A stretch of DNA of 64,000 bases from Bradyrhizobium vignae (GTDB lineage: Bacteria > Pseudomonadota > Alphaproteobacteria > Rhizobiales > Xanthobacteraceae). The stretch spans positions 62,001-126,000 of the forward strand of contig NZ_RDQF01000005.1 in assembly GCF_004114425.1 (NCBI RefSeq). The letters are read 5' to 3'. Position 1 is the stretch's first letter, and the number at the start of each line of letters is the position of its first letter. The notes below the pieces were generated by a model that made no database searches, had not been told where the DNA came from, and was given only the letters and a program-made list of their open reading frames with translations. Of this stretch, positions 47,544 to 57,174 are shown in pieces. The translations under genes were made by a program, and so were the position numbers.

Positions 47544-49343
47544 ATGACGGACGGTGCTGCGGACTCCTCTTCGTGTACGATGCCTCCGCGTCGTTCGCTG
47601 TTCTGCAAGTACTTCGCGACGTTGTTTGTCGCCGCGGTCGTGCCTCTGATACTCGGCGCGGCGATCGAGGCTTCTTTCGGCTACCGAGACCAGCGCCGCC
47701 AGATCAGCGCGGTGCTGCAGGCCGATGCTCGCGCGGCGTCCGACAGGATCGAGGCGTTCACCGACGGCATCCGAGATCAGCTGGGTTGGATGGTACAGCT
47801 TCCCTGGTCCGCCGGAGACGATGCCCAACATAAGATCGATGCCTTGCGCCTCCTCCAGCAGGTGCCTGCAATCGTGTCGGTTTCGCTTCTGGATGAGACC
47901 GGCAGCGAAAGGGTCTTTGTTTCCAGGCTGCTTCTGAACAGGACCGGGCGCGGCATTGATATGTCTACGGATCCCGCTGTTCTGGGCGCACGCGGCAACA
48001 AAGTCTGGTACGGACCGGTTCAGTACCAGCGAGATTCAGAGCCCTATATGAGGGTCGCGGTTGCCGGGAGCCTGCCTGCCGCGGGAATTGCGATCGCCGA
48101 GGTCAATCTCAAGCTGATCTGGGATGTCATCGCAGCCATCAGAATTGGCGAGAACGGCTACGCCATAGTTGTCGATGATTCCGGTCATCTGATCGCACAT
48201 CCCGATATCAGTCGGGTTCTGCGCGGCCGCGCCAGCTCGGGCAGTTTTGGCCGGATCAAGCATCTCGTTGGCGCGGCGAGCGGAGCGGCGGTGATAACCG
48301 GGGAGCGCGGCAACCCGGTGGTGGCTCTATCCGTTCCGGCCGCCGATGTGGGATGGACGGTGATCGCGATGCAGCCAACCTCGGAAGCCTTTGCATCAAT
48401 TCGCGCGGCCTTGTGGCGCTCATCGATGCTCATTGCCTTTGGTGTTCTCATCGCGCTGGCGCTCGCCTATTGGCGCGCACACAGAATGTCCGGCCCGATC
48501 AAGCAACTGGAAGAGGGCGTGGAGCGGATCAGAACCGGACAATTCGAGCATCGCATCAAGATCTTCAGCGGTGACGAGTTGCAGCAACTGGCGTTGCGCT
48601 TCAATGAAATGGCTTCTGAACTGGCGATCTCACAGCAGAAATCTGCGCGGATCGAACGGCTGAAGCAGTTCCTGCCGTCACAGGTTGCCGAATTGGTCGA
48701 GCATTCTCATGAACTGCTCGAAGGACAGCGACGTGAAGTGGCTGTCATTTTCGGCGACTTGCGCGGCTTCACGGCGTTCTCCACGCGCAATGAACCCGAC
48801 GTCATCATGGCCGTCATGCGAGAGTACTACGAGGCCGTCGGCGCCGTGACGACTCGTCACGAGGCAACGCTCATCGGCTTTGATGGCGACGGCGTCATGC
48901 TCCTGGTCAATGCCCCGATCGCATGCGAACAGCCGGCAAATCAAGCGGTCCGACTCGCGATCGACCTGCAAATGACGGTGCAGTCCCTTGCCGGCAAATG
49001 GTGTGACGCCGGCCACGCCATCGGCTTTGGTGTGGGCGTTGCCATGGGACCGGCCACGGTAGGAACGGTTGGTTATGACGGTCGGCTGGACTACACGGCG
49101 ATGGGAGCCGTGGTGAATTTGGCGTCGCGGCTCTGCAATCTCGCGAAGGACGCGCAGATCCTGGCTGATCCCACGATCGCCGGAAAGGTAAGGGATAGCG
49201 TTCCGTTGGCATCGCTCGGACAGCGGACCATCAAAGGCTACGACCAGGCTCTCGAAGTCTTTGCTGTCGCACCTGCTGACCTGCCGTTGAAACCGCCGGG
49301 CTCGGCACAACGCGGGCGAGAGAAAGAGCCTCAGGACCACTGA
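47544..49343 (+). CDS. membrane receptor adenylate/guanylate cyclase (Cache-HAMP-class III cyclase)
   Basis: The 599-residue protein has a membrane helix (about 22-44), an extracytoplasmic double Cache domain (about 45-285, with WYGPVQYQRDSEPYM), a second helix (about 295-312), HAMP (about 313-370) and a class III cyclase domain. Metal-binding aspartates are D405 (VIFGDLRGFT) and D449 (FDGDGVM), at the canonical 44-residue spacing, followed by DYTAMGAVVNLASRL. It should make cAMP (or cGMP) on ligand sensing. The binding-protein gene just upstream suggests the two form one signalling unit. Confidence 0.87.
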   Translation: MTDGAADSSSCTMPPRRSLFCKYFATLFVAAVVPLILGAAIEASFGYRDQRRQISAVLQADARAASDRIEAFTDGIRDQLGWMVQLPWSAGDDAQHKIDALRLLQQVPAIVSVSLLDETGSERVFVSRLLLNRTGRGIDMSTDPAVLGARGNKVWYGPVQYQRDSEPYMRVAVAGSLPAAGIAIAEVNLKLIWDVIAAIRIGENGYAIVVDDSGHLIAHPDISRVLRGRASSGSFGRIKHLVGAASGAAVITGERGNPVVALSVPAADVGWTVIAMQPTSEAFASIRAALWRSSMLIAFGVLIALALAYWRAHRMSGPIKQLEEGVERIRTGQFEHRIKIFSGDELQQLALRFNEMASELAISQQKSARIERLKQFLPSQVAELVEHSHELLEGQRREVAVIFGDLRGFTAFSTRNEPDVIMAVMREYYEAVGAVTTRHEATLIGFDGDGVMLLVNAPIACEQPANQAVRLAIDLQMTVQSLAGKWCDAGHAIGFGVGVAMGPATVGTVGYDGRLDYTAMGAVVNLASRLCNLAKDAQILADPTIAGKVRDSVPLASLGQRTIKGYDQALEVFAVAPADLPLKPPGSAQRGREKEPQDH

Positions 49344-49361
49344 TAGCCCGGCTCCGGACAC

Positions 49362-50258
49362 CTATCGCGTCGCCAGCACCACCGCGGCCAGCGTGAAGAT
49401 CAGTGCCGCGATCTGCCCTGCCCCGAGCGGCTCGCCGAGCGCGATCGCGGAGGCGACGACGCCGATGACAGGCACCGCCATGGTGCCGATCGCGGCGACC
49501 GAGGCCGGCAGGCGCGCCAGCGCGGCGAACCAGCTGACATAGGCGATGCAGAACTGCACCACGGTCGAATAGATCAGCAGCCACCAGCCAAGCGGCGTCA
49601 CCTTGTCCAGATGCGTGGTCTCGACCAGGAGGCCGACGATCGAGATCGGCAGGCAGCCGATCCCGATCTGCCAGGCCGCAGCGGTGATCGGCGGCAGACG
49701 GATCGGGTACTTCTTCGAGAAGACCGTGCCGACGGCAAAGCCGAGCGCGCCGGCGAGCGCCATGATGATGCCAGGCGCCTTCTCCGCGCTGGCGGCGATG
49801 CCATTGCCGCCCATGATGGTGGCAAGGCCGGCAAAGGCCAGCACCAGCCCCAGCGTGCGCAACACCGTCGGCCGCTCGCCCAGCACCGGCCAGGCGATGA
49901 TCGAGGCCCAGACCGGCATGGTGTAGGCGATCAGTGCCGCCTCGCTCGCCGGCAGCCAGAGCAGCGCGAGGCCCATCAGCACCATCCAGCCGGTGACGTT
50001 GAGCACCGCCGCGGTCAACAGGCGCGGCCAGATCGCAGGCTCCACCTTCAGGCTCTGCCGGCGCGTCACCGCGAGCAGCGCCAGCAGCACCGCCCCGAGC
50101 ACGCCGGTGACCCCGCGCAAGGTCAGCGGCGGCAGCTCGGCGAGCAGGAATTTCGTCACCGGCCAATTGAAGCCCCAGCCGATCGAGGTGATCGCAAGGA
50201 ACATCAAGCCGGCCGGGGCGATGCGCGGCCGCGCATCCCGGCGGGTCGAATCATGCAT
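49362..50258 (-). CDS. DMT-superfamily (EamA) transporter
   Basis: The 298-residue protein has ten hydrophobic helices in two EamA repeats (AITSIGWGFNWPVTKFLL at the start, and the repeat beginning near IIMALAGALGFAVG). Motifs PVLGERPT and AIALGEPLG mark the ends of the two repeats. Substrate unknown, possibly amino acids or drugs as in related exporters. It converges with the cyclase gene, leaving 18 bases between the stops. The ATG at 50258 is followed on the far side by the long nrdJ leader. Confidence 0.85.
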   Translation of the reverse strand: MHDSTRRDARPRIAPAGLMFLAITSIGWGFNWPVTKFLLAELPPLTLRGVTGVLGAVLLALLAVTRRQSLKVEPAIWPRLLTAAVLNVTGWMVLMGLALLWLPASEAALIAYTMPVWASIIAWPVLGERPTVLRTLGLVLAFAGLATIMGGNGIAASAEKAPGIIMALAGALGFAVGTVFSKKYPIRLPPITAAAWQIGIGCLPISIVGLLVETTHLDKVTPLGWWLLIYSTVVQFCIAYVSWFAALARLPASVAAIGTMAVPVIGVVASAIALGEPLGAGQIAALIFTLAAVVLATR

Positions 50259-50560
50259 GGGGGTAATCCGGCAAAATCTGAAGGTCAGCTTGGCCCGGAT
50301 TCGCCCCCCAAACCACCACCTCGGCGGGCATGCCTGCTCTCACCTTCCGTAGGGCTACGTGAGTCCCGCTGACGCAATCCCGGTCCCGAAAAAATATACC
50401 TGCCCTGTGAACAGCGGGATGAAGGGCCCGCATCGCCACGGGATGCAAATTTTTTCGGTTGGGAATCCCTGAGGACTCACTGATACTTGGCCCCACAACA
50501 GGCGCGGCGAAGCCCCCTGTTATCCCCCGCAATCCACCATATTTAGTATTTGATTCAGGA
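50259..50560. other. divergent intergenic region between the DMT gene and the nrdJ leader, with long inverted repeat
   Basis: No gene is evident. Perfect ten-base arms CCGAAAAAAT (50386-50395) and ATTTTTTCGG (50449-50458) bracket 53 bases. A second pair, AACAGG/CCTGTT, lies at about 50,496-50,522. The AT-rich stretch ccatatttagtatttga (50,537-50,553) is the best place for the nrdJ promoter and might contain an NrdR-type site, though it does not match that consensus well. Confidence 0.4.
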
Positions 50561-51000
50561 ACTCGCACTAGTTCTTGACGGGCGCAACGGAGAGTCCTAG
50601 CTTTCGGTCCGTTCGGCGCGAGTGAGTTTGCGTCCCGCCGGCACTCCCCCAAAGGGTCTCGCAAATCGGCACTCCGCCAGCCAGCCAAAGGCTGCGGAAT
50701 GAGGGCTTGTCTGCCCTCGAAAGGCGGACTCTTCGGGCGCCAGAACGGGCCGGCAACAGGTTCGGATGGCATCGGTAGACGTTGTGACAGTGGGGCGTTG
50801 AACGCATGTCGCGCACATCCCCTTGGGGGCGGATGGGTGTGGACGTGCCGGCGGGATGATCGATGCAACGCATCGAGATCGCGTCGGGAAAAACAGGGCC
50901 GGATCCACCGGCTGAACTGCGGTGCCCAAGGCCGAATGGCCCGAAGGAGCCGCGAAATGAAATGTCGACCCGGCACGCCCTCAACGAGGGGCGGGGCCGG
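50561..51000 (+). promoter_or_regulatory. long structured leader upstream of nrdJ, candidate cis-acting RNA
   Basis: Some 440 bases before nrdJ are packed with perfect stems. They include ACTCGC/GCGAGT (50561-50566, 50618-50623) enclosing AACGGA/TCCGTT; TTTGCG/CGCAAA (50627-50632, 50660-50665); GAGGGC/GCCCTC (50701-50718); and an eight-pair closing stem CGTGCCGG/CCGGCACG (50844-50851, 50970-50977). That last stem encloses hairpins at 50861-50875, 50898-50912 and 50930-50941. Its 3' strand overlaps a second hairpin, CGCCCTC/GAGGGGCG (50976-50993), just before the ribosome site, so two mutually exclusive folds are possible. Function is inferred. Confidence 0.5.
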
Positions 51001-51023
51001 TCAAAATAGGACGGGGCAAGACG

Positions 51024-54000
51024 ATGCGGATTGAGCGGCGCCACACCACGGCAGGACAGTCACCTTATGCGGGAATCGAATTCCGCCTGACCACGTCGGA
51101 GATTCGCAATCCCGACGGCTCGGTCGTGTTCAAGCTCGACAATGTCGAGGTGCCCTCCGAGTGGTCGCAGGTCGCCTCCGACGTGCTGGCCCAGAAGTAT
51201 TTCCGCAAAGCCGGCGTTGCCGCGCGCCTGAAGAAGGTCGAGGAGGAATCCGTCCCCTCTTTCCTGTGGCGCTCCGTGCCCGACACCGACGCCCTCGCCG
51301 CGCTGCCCGAGAAAGAGCGCTATGTCAGCGAGCTCAGCGCAAAGCAGGTGTTCGACCGCCTCGCCGGCTGCTGGACCTATTGGGGCTGGAAGGGCGGCTA
51401 CTTCAGCTCGGACGAAGACGCGCAGGCCTTCTATGACGAGCTCCGCTACATGCTCGCCATGCAGATGGTGGCGCCGAACTCGCCGCAATGGTTCAACACC
51501 GGCCTGCACTGGGCCTATGGCATCGACGGCCCCGGCCAGGGCCACTATTACGTCGACCCATTCACCGGCAAGCTGACCAAGTCCAAGTCGGCCTACGAGC
51601 ATCCGCAGCCGCACGCCTGCTTCATCCAGGGCGTCGGTGACGACCTCGTCAACGAAGGCGGCATCATGGACCTCTGGGTCCGCGAGGCGCGCCTGTTCAA
51701 ATACGGCTCCGGCACCGGCTCCAACTTCTCGCGCCTGCGCGGCGAAGGCGAAAAGCTCTCCGGCGGCGGCCGCTCGTCCGGCCTGATGAGCTTCCTCAAG
51801 ATCGGCGACCGCGCTGCGGGCGCGATCAAGTCGGGCGGCACCACGCGCCGCGCGGCCAAGATGGTCGTCGTCGACGTCGATCACCCCGATATCGAGACCT
51901 ATATCGACTGGAAGGTGAAGGAGGAGCAGAAGGTCGCCGCCCTCGTCACCGGATCCAAGATCAACCAGAAGCACTTGAAAGCCGTGCTGAAGGCCTGCGT
52001 GAACTGCGAAGGCTCGGGCGACGATTGCTTCGATCCCGAGAAGAACCCTGCCCTGCGCCGCGAGATCAAGCTCGCCCGCCGCAGCCTCGTGCCCGACAAC
52101 TACATCAAGCGCGTCATCCAGTTCGCCAAGCAGGGCTACAAGGACATCCAGTTCGACACCTACGACACCGACTGGGATAGCGAAGCCTATCTCACCGTCT
52201 CCGGCCAGAACTCCAACAACTCGGTCTCGCTGAAGGACGACTTCCTGCGCGCGGTCGAGACCGACGGCGACTGGAATCTGACGGCTCGCACCTCCAAGAA
52301 GGTGACGAAGACGCTGAAGGCGCGCGACCTCTGGGAGAAGATCGGCTACGCCGCCTGGGCCTCGGCCGATCCGGGCCTGCACTTCAACACCACGATGAAC
52401 GACTGGCACACCTGCAAGGCGTCCGGCGACATCCGCGCGTCCAATCCGTGCTCGGAATACATGTTCCTGGACGACACGGCCTGCAACCTCGCCTCCGCGA
52501 ACCTGCTGACGTTCTACAACACCACGACCAAGCGCTTCGACGTCGAGGGCTATGAGCACCTGTGCCGGCTCTGGACCATCGTACTCGAAATCTCCGTGAT
52601 GATGGCGCAGTTCCCGTCGAAGGCGATCGCCGAGCTCTCCTACGAGTTCCGCACGCTCGGCCTCGGCTACGCCAATATCGGCGGCCTGCTGATGACCATG
52701 GGCCTGCCCTATGACTCTAAGGAAGGCCGCGCGCTCTGCGGCGCGCTGACCGCGGTCATGACAGGCATCACCTACAAGACCTCGGCCGAGATCGCGGCCG
52801 AGCTCGGCACCTTCCCCGGCTACAAGAAGAACGCGGCGCACATGCTGCGCGTGATCCGCAACCACCGCCGCGCTGCGCATGGCCAGGCGAGCGGCTATGA
52901 AGCGCTCAGCGTCAACCCGGTGCCGCTCGACGTCGTCTCCTGCCCGCAGGCCGACCTCGTCAGCCATGCGCAGGCGGCCTGGGACGCGGCGCTCGAGCTC
53001 GGCGAGAAGCACGGCTATCGCAACGCCCAGACAACGGTGATCGCGCCCACCGGCACGATCGGCCTCGTCATGGATTGCGACACCACCGGCATCGAGCCCG
53101 ATTTCGCGCTGGTGAAATTCAAGAAGCTCGCCGGCGGCGGCTACTTCAAGATCATCAACCGCGCGGTCCCCGCGGCGCTGCGCGCGCTCGGCTATCGCGA
53201 GAGCGAGATCGCGGAGATCGAGGCCTATGCCGTCGGCCATGGCTCGCTGGCGAATGCCCCCGGGATCAACGTCACCACGCTGAAGGCCAAGGGTTTTACC
53301 GATGAGGCGATCGCCAAGGTCGAGAAGGCCCTGCCGACCGCTTTCGACATCAAGTTCGCCTTCAACAAGTGGACCTTTGGCGAAGACTTCATCCGCGACC
53401 AGCTCGGCATCGGCGCCGAGGCGATCGCAGCCCCCGGCTTCGACCTGCTCCAGGCCGTCGGCTTCACCAAGCGTGAGATCGAAGCCGCCAACGTCCACAT
53501 CTGCGGCGCGATGACGGTGGAAGGTGCTCCGCACCTCAAGGCCGAACATTATGCCGTGTTCGACTGCGCCAATCCCTGCGGCAAGATCGGCAAGCGCTAT
53601 CTGTCGGTCGAGAGCCACATCCGCATGATGGCGGCGGCGCAACCCTTCATCTCGGGCGCGATCTCCAAGACCATCAACATGCCGAACGACGCCACGGTGG
53701 AGGACTGCAAGTCCGCCTACATGCTGTCGTGGAAGCTCGCGCTGAAGGCCAACGCGCTCTATCGCGACGGCTCAAAACTCTCGCAGCCGCTCAACTCGCA
53801 GCTCATCAGCGATGATGAGGACGAGGACGATGCCGTCGAGCAGCTCTTCGAGAAGCCGATGGCCGCGCGCGCGACCCAGGTCTCGGAGAAGATCGTCGAG
53901 AAGCTGGTCGAGCGCATCGTCGTGATGCGCGAGCGCGAGAAGATGCCTGACCGACGCAAGGGCTACACCCAGAAGGCGGTTGTCGGCGGCCACAAGGTAT

Positions 54001-54794
54001 ACTTGCGCACCGGCGAGTATGACGATGGCCGTCTCGGTGAGATCTTCATCGACATGCACAAGGAAGGCGCGGCGCTGCGCTCCTTCATCAACAACTTCGC
54101 CATCGCGGTGTCGCTCGGCCTGCAATACGGCGTGCCGTTGGACGAATATGTCGACGCCTTCACCTTCACCCGCTTCGAGCCGGCGGGCCCCGTGCAGGGC
54201 AACGACAGCATCAAGTACGCGACCTCGATCCTCGACTACGTCTTCCGCGAGCTGGCGGTGAGCTATCTCTCTCGTTTCGACCTCGCCCACGTCGATCCCA
54301 ACGAGACGGGTTTTGACGCACTCGGCAAGGGCGTCGAGGAAGGCAAGGAGCCGGACGAGGACGGCGGCCACCACGCCACCAAGCTGGTCTCGCGCGGCCT
54401 CACCCGCTCCCGCACGGACAACCTCGTCGTGATGCGCGGCGGCTCGACCGCGGTCTCGCAAGGCAACGACAGCGCCCCCGCCGGCGGCAGCAAGGTCACG
54501 GCGCTCGCCGCGCACGGCACGTCGGCTCGCGCCGGCGACGCCATCGAAGGCGCCGTCGCCCTGAAGCAGGAAGTCCAGCACGATCTGTCTCCGACGGAGA
54601 AGCTCGAGCAGCTGCAGTGGAGCAAGGCCGGCACCGCCGCCACCGCTGCCCCCACCAAGGCCGAGCGTCGCGCCGAAGCCAAGGCCAAGGGCTATGAAGG
54701 CGAGATGTGCTCGGAGTGCGGCAACTTCACGCTGGTGCGGAACGGGACGTGTATGAAGTGCGATACTTGCGGCAGCACGACGGGGTGTAGCTGA
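51024..54794 (+). CDS. nrdJ: vitamin B12-dependent (class II) ribonucleotide reductase
   Basis: The 1,256-residue enzyme reduces ribonucleotides to deoxyribonucleotides using adenosylcobalamin as radical source, with or without oxygen. Visible are the active-site NPCSEY motif with radical cysteine and glutamate, [10 protein letters not shown] with [12 protein letters not shown] in the middle, APTGTIG, and a long C-terminal tail ending in paired CxxC motifs ([13 protein letters not shown]) for reduction by thioredoxin. Length is usual for the large alphaproteobacterial form. The ATG at 51024 follows ggacggggcaag. A strong terminator follows. Confidence 0.95.
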   Translation: MRIERRHTTAGQSPYAGIEFRLTTSEIRNPDGSVVFKLDNVEVPSEWSQVASDVLAQKYFRKAGVAARLKKVEEESVPSFLWRSVPDTDALAALPEKERYVSELSAKQVFDRLAGCWTYWGWKGGYFSSDEDAQAFYDELRYMLAMQMVAPNSPQWFNTGLHWAYGIDGPGQGHYYVDPFTGKLTKSKSAYEHPQPHACFIQGVGDDLVNEGGIMDLWVREARLFKYGSGTGSNFSRLRGEGEKLSGGGRSSGLMSFLKIGDRAAGAIKSGGTTRRAAKMVVVDVDHPDIETYIDWKVKEEQKVAALVTGSKINQKHLKAVLKACVNCEGSGDDCFDPEKNPALRREIKLARRSLVPDNYIKRVIQFAKQGYKDIQFDTYDTDWDSEAYLTVSGQNSNNSVSLKDDFLRAVETDGDWNLTARTSKKVTKTLKARDLWEKIGYAAWASADPGLHFNTTMNDWHTCKASGDIRASNPCSEYMFLDDTACNLASANLLTFYNTTTKRFDVEGYEHLCRLWTIVLEISVMMAQFPSKAIAELSYEFRTLGLGYANIGGLLMTMGLPYDSKEGRALCGALTAVMTGITYKTSAEIAAELGTFPGYKKNAAHMLRVIRNHRRAAHGQASGYEALSVNPVPLDVVSCPQADLVSHAQAAWDAALELGEKHGYRNAQTTVIAPTGTIGLVMDCDTTGIEPDFALVKFKKLAGGGYFKIINRAVPAALRALGYRESEIAEIEAYAVGHGSLANAPGINVTTLKAKGFTDEAIAKVEKALPTAFDIKFAFNKWTFGEDFIRDQLGIGAEAIAAPGFDLLQAVGFTKREIEAANVHICGAMTVEGAPHLKAEHYAVFDCANPCGKIGKRYLSVESHIRMMAAAQPFISGAISKTINMPNDATVEDCKSAYMLSWKLALKANALYRDGSKLSQPLNSQLISDDEDEDDAVEQLFEKPMAARATQVSEKIVEKLVERIVVMREREKMPDRRKGYTQKAVVGGHKVYLRTGEYDDGRLGEIFIDMHKEGAALRSFINNFAIAVSLGLQYGVPLDEYVDAFTFTRFEPAGPVQGNDSIKYATSILDYVFRELAVSYLSRFDLAHVDPNETGFDALGKGVEEGKEPDEDGGHHATKLVSRGLTRSRTDNLVVMRGGSTAVSQGNDSAPAGGSKVTALAAHGTSARAGDAIEGAVALKQEVQHDLSPTEKLEQLQWSKAGTAATAAPTKAERRAEAKAKGYEGEMCSECGNFTLVRNGTCMKCDTCGSTTGCS

Positions 54795-54827
54795 CCTTCA
54801 TCGGAGATGTAGTAGCGCTTATCAATC

Positions 54828-54858
54828 ACGGGCCGCTCGCTTGGGCGGCCCGTTGTTT
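54828..54858 (+). terminator. nrdJ intrinsic terminator
   Basis: Perfect nine-pair stem ACGGGCCGC/GCGGCCCGT with an eight-base loop, followed by a T-rich run (TTGTTT). Confidence 0.85.
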
Positions 54859-54881
54859 CTTCATAAGGCGTAGAGGCAATA

Positions 54882-55607
54882 ATGGAGGACGCAGCAAGGT
54901 CGTTCTTGACGTTCGTCGGCCTAATTTTTGGAGCCGGCGGCGGGGTAGCTATTGTTGCCTATGGACTGCTTCGTTTCTTCGGCGAAAAATGGATGAACGC
55001 CAAGTTCGAGGAACGGTTGGCGGCGTTTAAGCATGCTCAAGAGAAAGAACTGGAAGAGCTGCGTTACAGGATCAATGCGCTCATGGACCGGACTGCAAAA
55101 CTCCATCAAAAAGAATTTGATGTGATCCCGGAAGCGTGGGGCAAGCTTAATACCTCCCACGGGGTAGTCACAGCTATCACATCCGCGTTTCAGCAATATC
55201 CAGATCTCGATCGAATAAGTGAGCCTCAGCTTGAGGAGTTCCTCGAAGGCAGCTTCATGGCCAAATGGCAAAAGGAAGAAATTCGTCTTACAGACAAGAA
55301 GACTGAGTATTATCGGAAGGCCCTCACTTGGCACAAAGTTACTGAAGCCAGAGAGGCGTGCCGGGAGTTTCACGTCTATTTTCGTAAGAACGGAATATTC
55401 GTCCCTGAACCAATCAAGTCTCAGTTCGTCCAACTTGATAAGCTAACGTACGAAGCGCTCATCGAATACGAACTCAATGAACGGGAAGAGATTCGTCCCC
55501 GCCTTCGCAAGGCGCTCGACGCACTTGCCGAAGCAAAAGACATAATGATCTCACTCGAGAACAACGTTCAGGATAGACTCTGGAATATGAACAAAGTCGT
55601 CAGTTAA
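54882..55607 (+). CDS. unknown membrane-anchored coiled-coil protein in a low-GC segment
   Basis: I do not recognise this 241-residue protein. It has one N-terminal membrane helix (about 8-30, VGLIFGAGGGVAIVAYGLL) and then a long, charged, largely helical cytoplasmic part with coiled-coil potential (EKELEELRYRINALMDRTAKLHQ). Base composition is clearly lower in GC than nrdJ, which ends 87 bases upstream, suggesting horizontal origin. The start follows agaggcaata. It may belong with the AlbA_2 gene 270 bases downstream, which has similar composition. Confidence 0.65.
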   Translation: MEDAARSFLTFVGLIFGAGGGVAIVAYGLLRFFGEKWMNAKFEERLAAFKHAQEKELEELRYRINALMDRTAKLHQKEFDVIPEAWGKLNTSHGVVTAITSAFQQYPDLDRISEPQLEEFLEGSFMAKWQKEEIRLTDKKTEYYRKALTWHKVTEAREACREFHVYFRKNGIFVPEPIKSQFVQLDKLTYEALIEYELNEREEIRPRLRKALDALAEAKDIMISLENNVQDRLWNMNKVVS

Positions 55608-55678
55608 CGGCCTACTCAGGCAGTCATTGCAGAGGGTGCCTTCACCAAGGTGAAGCGTCATGCCGTAATGACAAGCTC

Positions 55679-55714
55679 GTAGGATGGGCGAAGCGAAGCG
55701 ATACCCATCATCCA
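55679..55714. repeat. short dispersed palindrome
   Basis: GATGGG and CCCATC (55683-55688, 55704-55709) flank gaagcgaagcg-type sequence. This taggatgggcgaagcgaag element is a common intergenic repeat in Bradyrhizobium. A related copy in the opposite orientation lies at 58,497-58,542. Confidence 0.55.
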
Positions 55715-55875
55715 TTAATCGACGAAAAGTGACGGATTCGAGGGCTCAACCCATTCTACGAGCTAGGCCCATCAACTCCATTGTGGCATCGTTTTCGCAA
55801 GGGCTCCATCTTAAGCGCTTGGGACTCCGCGAGCGAGCCAGCATCCCGACGGCGAATCGGAAGAGGCAAAGTGAA

Positions 55876-56736
55876 ATGAGGGACGCGAAAGATTGGGACG
55901 AAGCCTATCTTCTAGAGTTGATCGCTGTAGGAGAACAAGAAAGTCTAACGCTTGACTACAAAGCGTCAGCCGATCTTGCAAAGGACAACTCAAAACGGAA
56001 CGCTGTCAGCAAAGACGTCTCCGCGTTCGCCAATTCGGCCGGAGGCTTCATCGTATACGGCATATTAGAAAACAAGCACGTTCCAACGAGCATTGACGTC
56101 GGCGTCGGTCGCAACATCCTCACAAAAGAATGGCTGGAGAGCATCATCAAGAGCGTCATCCAGCCAGTGGTCGATGCTGTGGCAATCAAGTCGATCGATA
56201 TTCAAGGAAGAGGTGACGACAAGGTCGTCTATGTCGTTCAGATACCTCAGTCCACATCGCGTGCGCCGCATCAAGCTTTCGATCATCGCTACTATAAGCG
56301 ATTCAATTTCGAGTCTGCTCCAATGGAAGACTACGAAGTTCGCGATCTCATGCGGCGGAGCATCGAATACGGCCGAAAGTACGGCGCTGCTTGGGATCCA
56401 AACGTTGAGATCAATCGGCTGATCACCTCGATCAATGAGCGAGGGCAGATAGACGGTAGCGCTTACCTTCCACGTGATCGGCTTATGATATCGGTTTCAT
56501 CGTCATTGCGTTCCGCGGGAAGCACGCTCGCACTCCTTCCAAAGCCGCTACGCAAAGAGATGTCGCACCTATTAAGAGAGGTCGACGAGTTCAATTCGAT
56601 TATCGAAACGACTGACCCTGGTCAGAGAGATCAAGCCCGCCTGAACGAGAATCGAAAGAAGGATCTCGTGACAATGTTTCAAATTGGCCTACAAATCTCA
56701 AGCGCGCTCGAGCAACTATTAGACGTGGAACCATAG
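55876..56736 (+). CDS. AlbA_2 (Schlafen-type) domain protein in a low-GC segment
   Basis: The 286-residue protein has an N-terminal AlbA_2 domain (about residues 15-150): ESLTLDYKAS, VSKDVSAFANSAGGFIVYGI, a central VVYVVQIPQS and the HRYYKRFNF motif that is usual for this family. The C-terminal half is helical and unassigned. AlbA_2 domains occur in bacterial regulators and in several phage-defence proteins and bind nucleic acid or nucleotides. The ATG at 55876 follows agaggcaaag. Composition is unlike the chromosome core, so it was probably acquired. Confidence 0.75.
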   Translation: MRDAKDWDEAYLLELIAVGEQESLTLDYKASADLAKDNSKRNAVSKDVSAFANSAGGFIVYGILENKHVPTSIDVGVGRNILTKEWLESIIKSVIQPVVDAVAIKSIDIQGRGDDKVVYVVQIPQSTSRAPHQAFDHRYYKRFNFESAPMEDYEVRDLMRRSIEYGRKYGAAWDPNVEINRLITSINERGQIDGSAYLPRDRLMISVSSSLRSAGSTLALLPKPLRKEMSHLLREVDEFNSIIETTDPGQRDQARLNENRKKDLVTMFQIGLQISSALEQLLDVEP

Positions 56737-57174
56737 CCGGTAGCAACCATTGAGTCGCGGCGGTGTTTATGGGCCGTCGGGATCGCCTGCGTCTGCCATG
56801 ATGACGCCGTGCTCGCGCCCGTCAAGGCGTGGCCTGGCGGCAGTTCGGATGAGGTTGGGGCGAGCGACGGCCATCCTTGACGGGCGCTGCGCGCGGCGTC
56901 ATGAGGAGCCGTAAGTCGGGACGAAGAAGCGTGTCGGTCGAACTAGGGTGGAGCCCCTTGCGAAACCCAAATTTCGATGACAGTGCACTAAATTCGTTTG
57001 CTATCGCCGGATCGGCTACTTAGGCCTGTTACCGAAATTGCAGTCTGGTTCCGGCTTCGATGCTCATCAATACCCGTCCGCCGAAATTGCCTTTGCGGTC
57101 GAACGCTTCACCCCTAAACTCCCAACCTCATCGGCATGGGTTCCGACGGGCCCGGTAGAAGCGGAGTAGAAGTC
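56737..57174. other. intergenic region with a long imperfect inverted repeat
   Basis: No complete gene is seen in 438 bases. A two-part inverted repeat pairs ATGACGCCG with CGGCGTCAT (56801-56809, 56894-56902) and GCGCCCGTCAAGG with CCTTGACGGGCGC (56815-56827, 56875-56887). This may be an end or remnant of a mobile element. A short frame after it (about 56,910-57,020) gives no recognisable protein. Confidence 0.45.

Noticed and set aside
50740..50800. tmRNA or tRNA T-arm (ggttcgga)
   Set aside because: No five-pair T-stem or acceptor stem can be formed around it.
50840..50980. Cobalamin riboswitch
   Set aside because: Short stretches (gggaa, ctga, gcggt, gcccgaag) occur in the right order, but the interval is too short for the P6 region and the conserved B12 box is not matched. 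Left as an unclassified structured leader.
51060..53642. 860-codon open frame on the minus strand opposite nrdJ
   Set aside because: It lies exactly antisense to well-supported nrdJ sequence; high-GC codon bias keeps the opposite frame open. No domain or ribosome site.
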